NCBI GenBank assembly: GCA_003158705.1
Contig: PMKX01000194.1
Span: 4,642-11,613 of the forward strand
DNA: 6,972 nucleotides
Direction of reading: 5' to 3'
DNA from: Actinomycetota bacterium
GTDB lineage: Bacteria > Actinomycetota > Thermoleophilia > UBA2241
Positions 1 to 5,456 of the stretch are shown in pieces (within the stretch, counting starts at the first letter, position 1; every line of letters begins with the position of its first letter). The notes under the pieces were generated by a model that made no database searches, was not told where the DNA came from, and worked only from the letters and a program-made list of their open reading frames with translations. Position numbers and translations under genes: made by a program.

Positions 1-43
1 GCCACGGCACGCCAGGCAGGCGCCAGAGATCTCGTCTGGGTCA

Positions 44-49
44 TATACT
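44..49 (+). promoter_or_regulatory. Candidate -10 box TATACT
   Basis: TATACT matches the bacterial -10 consensus at five of six positions and stands out in GC-rich surroundings. No convincing -35 hexamer lies 16-18 bp upstream. The predicted transcription start is near base 56, so an mRNA beginning there would reach the ATG at 58 almost without a leader. It would give a leader of about 56 nt if the ATG at 112 is used. Confidence 0.4.
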
Positions 50-57
50 TCCGAGAT

Positions 58-1134
58 ATGAGAATGAGCAGCCCAATGAGAAGAGGCACATCTCGAGGAC
101 CCGGAAGGGCGATGGGTCTGCGGGCAGCCAGCACATGCCCTGCGCGCTTGCTCGTAGCAGGAACACGTCTGCTCGCGGCAGAGGCGCGTGTGCTCGTCGC
201 AGTTCTCGTCCTGATCGCTCTCCTCGCGTTCGCAGCCAGTCCGGCCTTCGCCGGCACGCTCACCAGCGTGAGCTGGACGGCCAGCAACTCGCAGACCGGC
301 AAGACCGCCGTCACGTACGCCTACTCCTTCAAGACGGCGACCGCGGGCACCATCAAGTACGTCACCATGACGGTGCCCAGCGGCACAGCCGGCACCATCG
401 CCGTAGGCACTGTCTACGGCCTCGGCGCCGGCACTGTGGCGCTGGCCAGCAACACGATCACCTACACGGTCACTACAGCCGTCAGCGTCGCCGCCGGTGT
501 GCCCATCTACCTCTCGTTCACTGGCCTCACGAACACGTCCACTGCCGGCTCCTACACCTCGACCGTGACCACCCAGACAAGCACTCCGGCGACGATCGAC
601 ACAGCCGCCTCTGGGGCAGTGACCTTCGGCCCCTCCTCGACGATCGCCACGGTCACCGTGGCTCAGACGCTGACCTTCAGCAACGACACGGCGGCGCTGT
701 CGTTCTTCGTGAGCCCGACCGGCCCAGCCGCCAGCATGAGCAAGGCCGTCACCCTGACTATTCAGACCAACGCCAGCACCGGCTACACACTGGCTGCCTC
801 AGATACCGGCCTCTCCTGCGCCAGCCCCGCCTACACCATCCCTGACGTCACTTCGGGCCCCGGCACCGGCTTGGGCACCTTCCCGGCCAACGGGTTCGGG
901 TGTTCCGGCACCCTCACGGCCGGCAGCGGCCACGGCGCCGCCATGGCTGCCGGGCTTTCTGGTGGCCAGTTCGTGGGGTATCCGGGCTCGCCGGCCACCT
1001 TCTTGAGCGCCACCGGCCCAACCGGCGGCAGCGCGGACACCTTGGTGCTGACCGACCAGGTGCAGGTCGACTACACGGTGCCGGCCGCCACCTACACGGA
1101 CACCATCACGTACGTGGTGACGCCGACCTACTAG
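58..1134 (+). CDS. Exported Thr/Ser-rich beta-sheet surface protein, unknown function
   Basis: A 358-residue protein from the first ATG, of unrecognised function. Residues about 43-66 form a hydrophobic segment ending in ASPAFA before GT, a typical type I signal peptidase site, so the mature protein should be outside the membrane. The mature part is rich in Thr, Ser, Ala, Gly and Val with alternating hydrophobic residues, as in Ig-like or surface-layer beta domains. The C-terminal part contains TNASTGYTL and ends in YTDTITYVVTPTY, a style seen in WxL-like and other surface beta proteins; this is a resemblance only. Two mature cysteines, C254 and C282, could form a disulfide. There is no LPxTG, C-terminal helix or lipobox, so it may be secreted or non-covalently bound. 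The start is uncertain: the first 18 codons include four AGA or AGG and have weak third-position GC, so ATG 112 (a 48-residue signal sequence) is a serious alternative. GGAAGG there is only 3 nt upstream; GAGGA at 95-99 is 12 nt upstream. Confidence 0.85.
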   Translation: MRMSSPMRRGTSRGPGRAMGLRAASTCPARLLVAGTRLLAAEARVLVAVLVLIALLAFAASPAFAGTLTSVSWTASNSQTGKTAVTYAYSFKTATAGTIKYVTMTVPSGTAGTIAVGTVYGLGAGTVALASNTITYTVTTAVSVAAGVPIYLSFTGLTNTSTAGSYTSTVTTQTSTPATIDTAASGAVTFGPSSTIATVTVAQTLTFSNDTAALSFFVSPTGPAASMSKAVTLTIQTNASTGYTLAASDTGLSCASPAYTIPDVTSGPGTGLGTFPANGFGCSGTLTAGSGHGAAMAAGLSGGQFVGYPGSPATFLSATGPTGGSADTLVLTDQVQVDYTVPAATYTDTITYVVTPTY

Positions 1135-1139
1135 ACGGC

Positions 1140-1586
1140 TTACCCGTACATGGGCGGAGGTTCGTTCACCAGCAGCCAGTACATGCCAAGCTGACGCACG
1201 GTCTCCGTGAAGCGCTCGAAATCGACCGGCTTGCGCACGTAGCTGTTGGCGCCCAGGCCGTAGCCTCGCAGGCGATCCTCCTCCTCTATGGACGAGGTGA
1301 GGATAACGACCGGCAGCAGAGCGGTGCGCTTGTCCTTGCGAACGCGCTCGAGCACCTCGAGGCCACTCACTCGCGGCAGCTTCAGGTCGAGCAGCACGAG
1401 CTGCGGCAGATCGCGCTCTTCGCAGCCGGCGCCATGCAGGTACTCGAGCGCTTCGACACCGTCGTTCGCGACGACGATCTCGTTGACGAGGTTGTTCGAG
1501 CGCAGCGCCCGCAGAGTCAGATCTCTGTCGTCTGGGTTATCCTCCACCAGCAAGAGCTTCTTGTCGGAGGTCGTCTTCTCAGCCAT
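1140..1586 (-). CDS. Rcp1-type single-domain response regulator
   Basis: A 148-residue stand-alone CheY-like receiver with no DNA-binding or enzymatic output domain. It shows the acidic pair E15/D16 in LLLVEDNPDD, phosphoacceptor D67 in LVLLDLKLP, T97 in VVILTSS and K119 in YVRKP, so all residues for phosphotransfer are present. The end, WLLVNEPPP, is the characteristic C-terminal extension of the Rcp1-like receivers that partner phytochrome-type and related histidine kinases. The start is well supported: AGGGAG lies 6 nt before ATG 1586. It follows the histidine kinase on the same strand after 33 bp, so that kinase is its expected phosphodonor. With no output domain, it probably signals by protein contact or acts as a phosphorelay intermediate. 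Its stop is 5 bp from the stop of the convergent surface-protein gene. Confidence 0.96.
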   Translation of the reverse strand: MAEKTTSDKKLLLVEDNPDDRDLTLRALRSNNLVNEIVVANDGVEALEYLHGAGCEERDLPQLVLLDLKLPRVSGLEVLERVRKDKRTALLPVVILTSSIEEEDRLRGYGLGANSYVRKPVDFERFTETVRQLGMYWLLVNEPPPMYG

Positions 1587-1591
1587 CGCGC

Positions 1592-1599
1592 ACTCCCTC
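1592..1599 (-). promoter_or_regulatory. Ribosome binding site of the response regulator
   Basis: On the minus strand a purine-rich stretch ending in AGGGAG lies about 6 nt before ATG 1586. It is a strong match to the anti-SD sequence and fixes the receiver's start within the short gap after the kinase stop. Confidence 0.7.
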
Positions 1600-1619
1600 T
1601 CCGGCGACTGCCCGCACCC

Positions 1620-3425
1620 CTAGGTGCTCAGGGTGAAGCGCACAGTGGCGCCCTTGTCGATCTCACCTTCGATCCAGACCCGCCCACCGTGGCGCACGAC
1701 CACCCGCTTGACGATCGCCAGGCCGATGCCGGTGCCCGGGAACTCGTCGGCCCGATGGAGGCGCTGGAACGGCGTGAACAGCTTGTGCACGTACGTGAGG
1801 TCGAACCCCGCCCCGTTGTCGCGCACGTAATAGACCGGTCCTCCAACTTCGTCGCCGGCCTCACCGAACTCGATGCGCGCCGTTGCTCTACCCCGACTGA
1901 ACTTGAGCGCGTTGTCGACGATGTTCGTCAATGCTATGCGCAACAAACGGCTGTCGGCCCGCGCATGCACTCCGTCGGCGATCGTGACTTCCACGTGACG
2001 GTCCGGTTCCTGCTCTAGAGCCTTGTCGACGACCTCGTGCATGAGCGCGCTCAGATTCACGTCGGCCGGCTCCATCTCATAGCGTGTGACCTGGGTGAGC
2101 GCGAGGAGATCGTCGATAAGCGTGCCCATGCGCTGCGCCGCAACACGCACGCGCTGCAGATGGTGGTGCGCCGTCTCGTCGAGCTGGTCGCCGTAGTCGT
2201 CTACCAGCGCCTGGCTGAAGCCGTCCATGGCCCGCAGCGGCGCTCGCAGGTCGTGTGAGACGGAGTAGGAGAACGCCTCCAGCTCCTGGTTGGCGGCCGT
2301 GAGCTGCGTCGTCCTCTCACTCACGCGCGTCTCCAAGGTGAGGTTGAGCTCGCGCAGCGCGCGTTCAGCTGCGAACAGCCGCCGTGCCTCCCGGCGCTCA
2401 CGCGCCGACCAGAGCAGCACGAGGACCAGGCCGGCAGCGGCCAGGATGGCGATCACGACGACCAGAATGAGCCGCTGCCGGGCCACGATAGGCGCGTACA
2501 GCTCGCTGCGGTCCATCTTGGCGACCACGAACCACGGCGTACCGGCCACAGGCTCGAGGTCTGAGAGAACGGCGACACCGCGGTAATCCTTGCCTTCCAC
2601 CACGCCGGTCTTGCCGCGGACCGCCTCCGCCGCCGGCAGATCGGGCTGGCTGAGCGGAAGACTCAGGAGCAGCGCCGTGTGGGCGCGAAAACGAAGCTCG
2701 TTGAGGAAGAGCACGTCGTCGCCCTCGCGACGCACAAGCAACGCCTCGGCGCTGCGGCTCGACGTGGGCCAGGAGCGTATCAGCGGGTAGAGGAATGTGT
2801 TCGGGTCACTCAGCAGGCCCACGACGGCGACCGGCGCGCTGCGGCCCGGCACCATCAGTGGCGCGTACCACGCCAAGGCGGGACGGCCACCCAGCGTCAG
2901 ATGCAGATCGCTGAACGTGACGCTACCCGACGCCAGCGTCCGTTGCACCGTCGAGGCGATCGTCGGATCGCGGCCGACATCTACTGGAGTGGCACTGAGA
3001 CGGGGATGGCCTTGCGCGTCGAAGAGCACCGCATCGGCATAGCCGTACTGGGTGGGCAGCGCCTGCAGCGCCCGCGTGAGCTGCGCCTGCACATTCGGCT
3101 GGCGCAACGTGAGCCAGCTCTGAGCGGCCTGGGCCAGGAACGCATCGCTCTGCAGGACCCGTGCGTCTGCCAAGCGCTCTCTCGCCCAAGAGGCGATCTG
3201 GGTGGACTTGAGGGTGCCGATCGACTCGAGCTGCTTGGCCGACTGCTGCCTGAGGGCGGCGGACTGGCTGCGCGAGATCAGGTAGCCGCCCGCACCCACG
3301 CCCAGCGCCAGCACGGCGAAGATGAGCACGGGAGGGAGATACGTGCGGCGCGACCGGGGCAGCGGCGTCGCTGGCGGCGTTTCGCCGGACGTGTCGGACT
3401 TATCTCTTCTGCGCAAGATGCGCAC
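1620..3425 (-). CDS. Membrane histidine kinase with extracytoplasmic Cache-like sensor
   Basis: A sensor kinase of 601 residues from GTG 3425. Order: Arg-rich N-terminus; TM1 about 29-51 (LPPVLIFAVLALGVGAGG); periplasmic region about 52-317 with Cache/PDC-like stretches (DAVLFDAQGHPRLSATP, GRPALAWYAPL, GTPWFVVAKMDRSELYAPI); TM2 about 318-339; a coiled coil; HisKA with H391 in SVSHDLRAPLR; HATPase_c with N box NIVDNALKFS (N501, N505), G1 DNGAGFD (D536), F box LFTPFQRLH and G2 GTGIGLAIVK. It should autophosphorylate H391 and pass phosphate to the receiver encoded 33 bp downstream. There is no HAMP, PAS or fused receiver domain; the ligand is not predictable. The frame stays open to TTG 3557 (645 residues), but those 44 extra codons have third-position GC near 60 percent, AGG and AGA codons, and a promoter-like element, so I prefer GTG 3425. 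GGGAG is 12 nt upstream of it. The start is less certain than the function. Confidence 0.94.
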   Translation of the reverse strand: MRILRRRDKSDTSGETPPATPLPRSRRTYLPPVLIFAVLALGVGAGGYLISRSQSAALRQQSAKQLESIGTLKSTQIASWARERLADARVLQSDAFLAQAAQSWLTLRQPNVQAQLTRALQALPTQYGYADAVLFDAQGHPRLSATPVDVGRDPTIASTVQRTLASGSVTFSDLHLTLGGRPALAWYAPLMVPGRSAPVAVVGLLSDPNTFLYPLIRSWPTSSRSAEALLVRREGDDVLFLNELRFRAHTALLLSLPLSQPDLPAAEAVRGKTGVVEGKDYRGVAVLSDLEPVAGTPWFVVAKMDRSELYAPIVARQRLILVVVIAILAAAGLVLVLLWSARERREARRLFAAERALRELNLTLETRVSERTTQLTAANQELEAFSYSVSHDLRAPLRAMDGFSQALVDDYGDQLDETAHHHLQRVRVAAQRMGTLIDDLLALTQVTRYEMEPADVNLSALMHEVVDKALEQEPDRHVEVTIADGVHARADSRLLRIALTNIVDNALKFSRGRATARIEFGEAGDEVGGPVYYVRDNGAGFDLTYVHKLFTPFQRLHRADEFPGTGIGLAIVKRVVVRHGGRVWIEGEIDKGATVRFTLST

Positions 3426-3469
3426 GCGGTACCACCGCTCCCGTCCGCCCGAACTACGGAACAGCGAGT

Positions 3470-3499
3470 AGTATCTCGACCTCGTACGGCGAGTTTCTA
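3470..3499 (-). promoter_or_regulatory. Candidate sigma-70 promoter of the kinase-regulator pair
   Basis: On the minus strand TAGAAA (3499-3494) and GATACT (3475-3470) are separated by 18 bp, each matching four of six consensus bases, in a locally AT-richer patch. The predicted transcription start is near 3463, about 38 nt before GTG 3425. Either the kinase pair has its own promoter here, or this is a chance match within a longer kinase N-terminus. Confidence 0.4.
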
Positions 3500-3510
3500 G
3501 GATTTCGCCG
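3487..3510. promoter_or_regulatory. 24-bp dyad, candidate operator over the -35 element
   Basis: CGGCGA (3487-3492) and TCGCCG (3505-3510) are perfect 6-bp inverted arms 12 bp apart. Around the same centre, three of the six inner pairs also match, giving nine of twelve pairs. The dyad covers the proposed -35 hexamer of the kinase promoter, as expected for a repressor or autoregulator site. A 10-bp copy of one arm with flanks, TTTCGCCGGA at 3503-3512, recurs directly at 3380-3389. The binding protein is unknown. Confidence 0.35.
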
Positions 3511-3564
3511 GATACCGGGTGATTCCCCCCCAGAAGTGGGCGTGGTCCTTGCGACAAGGCGGGG

Positions 3565-4713
3565 TCACTCTCCCACCCCGAGCAGCCTGCTCATCACGCC
3601 TTGCAGCGTGGCGATACCATAGGTCGGATCCGGGTCGCCGTCGGTGAGCACGGCAAGCGCCCAGTTGACGCCGTCTTTCTGCAGCAGAGCGACCTGGTGG
3701 ATGGTCGTGTTCGCTCCCAGCCAGCCGCCCTTGAACCACACGGTCCAGCCGTATGGCTGCGCCACGACCGGCAGGCCCCAGTAGTCCTCGGGCGCGATAT
3801 GCGACAGCAGGTTCATGGCAAAGGCCTCGTGGCCTGGGGGCAGATAGGTACGGATGTTGTACATGAGCTCGGCGTAGTCGGCTGCGGACACATTGGCGGC
3901 GAGCAGCGAAGGACCCTCGGCGAAGTCCTCCATCTGGGCCAGCCTGGCCACACTGCGCAGGCCGGTGTCACCGACGATCTCGTAGACGGCGTAGGCGGCG
4001 GCGTTGTCGGAGTGCTCGATCATCGTCGTCAGCGGCTCGAGCATGTCTTCGGGGATATCCGGATGCTCCCGCAGGTAAGCGATCAGGAGCATGACCTTGA
4101 TCAGACTGGCGCTCTCGAAGCCGGCGTGAAGCTGATAGCCGTGTAGGCGGCCGTAGCGGTCCACGACTGCGACGGCCGCCCTGCCGCTGCGCCCCGCGGC
4201 GAACTCGCAGGCGGCAGCGATGCCGGCGTCGGTGGGAAACGGAGGGTGCAGCGGCTGCAGGACCACAAGCCGACCGCTGTGCGCCACCGTCGTCAGCCGG
4301 CCGGTCGCGTCGACCGTCGCGGCATGGTAGCCGTAGGTGCCGGGCGCGAGGGCCGCCCGGTAGCTCAGCGTCAGCGCCGAGCCGGCCGGCTGCTGCTTGG
4401 GGAGGTAGAGCGTCTGCAGAGTGCGCAGGCCGGGCGTAGTGATGAGGATGCACACGCGCTCGCCGGCTGCACGGTGCCGGTCGAGCTTGACGTGCAGCGT
4501 CGCGAGTGACCCCTCGTGGACGTGCAGGTCCGGCAGCCTGGGAAGAGCGGACGCGGACGGTCGCGGCGACGCCTTGTGAGTGCCGGCCTGGGCGTGCGAC
4601 GCCGAGTCGGCGTGACCGGCGTCGCGCGCCACAAAGTAGACGACCGCGACGCCAACGACGGCGAGCACGAGCAGAAGCGCACCTAGCCACCCGGATCTGC
4701 GTCGTCGGCTCAC
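3565..4713 (-). CDS. Exported class A beta-lactamase-fold serine hydrolase
   Basis: A 382-residue protein with an RRRR N-terminus and one hydrophobic segment (about 9-29), followed by an Ala/Ser/Pro/His-rich linker to about 60. It is probably signal-anchored on the outer face of the membrane. Residues about 62-152 look like a small beta-sandwich. The domain from about 160 has the serine beta-lactamase/PBP-like motifs: S203-x-x-K206 (SLIK), S235-D236-N237 and K328-G329-G330 in place of the usual KTG or KSG. I see no clear omega-loop E-x-x-L-N motif with the deacylating Glu of class A enzymes. A peptidoglycan-related peptidase or esterase therefore seems more likely than antibiotic resistance. 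The start is GTG 4713, with a weak GGGGG 4 nt upstream; the alternative ATG 4781 is out of frame. It lies upstream of the kinase pair on the same strand, so read-through is possible, though a separate promoter-like element stands between them. Confidence 0.88.
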   Translation of the reverse strand: MSRRRRSGWLGALLLVLAVVGVAVVYFVARDAGHADSASHAQAGTHKASPRPSASALPRLPDLHVHEGSLATLHVKLDRHRAAGERVCILITTPGLRTLQTLYLPKQQPAGSALTLSYRAALAPGTYGYHAATVDATGRLTTVAHSGRLVVLQPLHPPFPTDAGIAAACEFAAGRSGRAAVAVVDRYGRLHGYQLHAGFESASLIKVMLLIAYLREHPDIPEDMLEPLTTMIEHSDNAAAYAVYEIVGDTGLRSVARLAQMEDFAEGPSLLAANVSAADYAELMYNIRTYLPPGHEAFAMNLLSHIAPEDYWGLPVVAQPYGWTVWFKGGWLGANTTIHQVALLQKDGVNWALAVLTDGDPDPTYGIATLQGVMSRLLGVGE

Positions 4714-4724
4714 CCGGCCCCCAC

Positions 4725-4736
4725 GGTCAAGGTCAA
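4725..4736 (+). repeat. Tandem GGTCAA pair
   Basis: Two adjacent copies of GGTCAA lie just upstream of the serine hydrolase start, read as TTGACC twice on that gene's strand. They resemble a -35 hexamer, but no -10 follows before the GTG. They could be a regulator half-site pair or chance. Confidence 0.25.
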
Positions 4737-4883
4737 GAGCGGCGTGATGGCTCGGAGACCAGCACGCGCACCCGTCCTCATACCGCTAGTCTACCAAGCG
4801 CAGATGCCAGCGGCAGCTCTACTGCGCCCCTCCGACGCATGTCGCTCACATCCACGCTGAGCTTGGGTGGCCGCGTCATCACG

Positions 4884-4912
4884 TTGCCCGATCCGCAGCC
4901 ACGACGTAGAGT
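4884..4912 (+). promoter_or_regulatory. Candidate promoter of the membrane-protein operon
   Basis: TTGCCC (4884-4889) and TAGAGT (4907-4912) are exactly 17 bp apart, each matching four of six sigma-70 consensus bases. The predicted start of transcription is near 4919, giving a leader of about 65 nt before ATG 4984. It is the best-spaced pair I see in the 270-bp divergent region. No equally good promoter was found for the opposite gene; TAGACT at 4793-4788 on the minus strand lacks a -35 partner. Confidence 0.45.
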
Positions 4913-4919
4913 GGCCGAA

Positions 4920-4968
4920 GGGCACCGGAGGCGAAGGGGTGCCGATGCTCGCAAGCGTCCAGCGGTGA
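4920..4968 (+). promoter_or_regulatory. Structured leader with seven-codon mini-ORF
   Basis: GGCACC (4921-4926) can pair with GGTGCC (4938-4943) around an 11-nt purine-rich loop. Just after it, ATG 4945 begins a seven-codon reading frame (MLASVQR, TGA at 4966-4968) preceded by AAGGGG 5 nt upstream, part of which lies in the hairpin arm and loop. The mini-ORF ends 2 nt before GGAGGG of the next gene, so its translation could affect access to that site. Expression is not shown, and a chance ORF this short is easy to obtain. Confidence 0.3.
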
Positions 4969-4970
4969 TC

Positions 4971-4976
4971 GGAGGG
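4971..4976 (+). promoter_or_regulatory. Strong ribosome binding site GGAGGG
   Basis: GGAGGG lies 7 nt before ATG 4984, an optimal Shine-Dalgarno arrangement. It settles the start of the DUF420-like gene. Confidence 0.8.
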
Positions 4977-4983
4977 CTAGCCG

Positions 4984-5451
4984 ATGAGCGATCCGCATGG
5001 TTTCTGGTTTCTCGGCACGGCGCCCAGCTTCGGCGCCAGCTTCTCGCTGGCCCTCATGCTGCTGGCGGCGGTACTGTTCACCGTCGGCTGGCGCCTTGCC
5101 GCCCGCAAGAACTTCGCGGCGCATCGCTGGGTACAGACGGGCGCCGTGTGCCTGAACGCCGTCGTCGTCTTAGCGTGGATGATCCGTCGCTTCTGGCTGT
5201 GGGTCCGGCCCGAGATACCGAGCCAGCTCGGGCACACCACGTACGCCGTCACGACGGTCCATGCCTTGGTGGGAGCGCTCGGGCTGCTGCTCGGCGTGTT
5301 TGTCGTGCTGGTGGGTCACGAGCTGCTGCCACAGCGGCTGCGGTTCGTCAACTACAAGCCCTATATGCGCGGCGCCTACGCGCTGTACATGCTGGGCACC
5401 GTGATGGGCGTGGTCGTCTACGTGGTCGTCTACGGAGGCGGCCTCAAGTAG
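4984..5451 (+). CDS. DUF420-like four-helix membrane protein
   Basis: A 155-residue integral membrane protein with four predicted helices, at about 16-37, 52-70, 88-111 and 129-150. Arg/Lys-rich connecting segments (ARKNFAAHR, QRLRFVNYKPYMR) are probably cytoplasmic. The layout, a conserved-looking His after a basic turn (H47), His residues at the start and end of helix 3 (H93, H112) and a final MLGTVMGVVVYVVVY helix, resembles the DUF420 family. Members of that family are often found near respiratory oxidase or copper genes. The histidines could bind haem or metal, but that is inference. No oxidase gene is present here. The start is secured by GGAGGG 7 nt upstream. The glycosyltransferase gene begins 5 bp after its stop, so the two are almost certainly cotranscribed. 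Confidence 0.8.
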   Translation: MSDPHGFWFLGTAPSFGASFSLALMLLAAVLFTVGWRLAARKNFAAHRWVQTGAVCLNAVVVLAWMIRRFWLWVRPEIPSQLGHTTYAVTTVHALVGALGLLLGVFVVLVGHELLPQRLRFVNYKPYMRGAYALYMLGTVMGVVVYVVVYGGGLK

Positions 5452-5456
5452 CCGGC

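Noticed and set aside
900..2018. Open frame crossing the end of the surface protein and antisense to the receiver and kinase
   Set aside because: It overlaps three well-supported genes and has shadow-like composition; the receiver motifs on the other strand are decisive.
2679..3500. Open frame antisense to the kinase sensor region
   Set aside because: Arg/Gln-rich shadow translation; the opposite strand encodes a coherent TM, Cache, TM and kinase layout.
3525..3531. Run of seven C as a phase-variation tract
   Set aside because: It lies in DNA judged to be outside the coding sequence, and a single 7-bp run is not unusual at this GC content.
3547..3559. CCTTG/CAAGG hairpin just after the hydrolase stop as a terminator
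   Set aside because: The stem is only 5 bp with a 3-nt loop and no T tract follows on the minus strand, so it is too weak to call.
4506..5456. Upstream extension of the glycosyltransferase frame
   Set aside because: It would overlap the hydrolase start, the divergent promoter region and the whole DUF420-like gene, and the translation is Arg-rich without helices.
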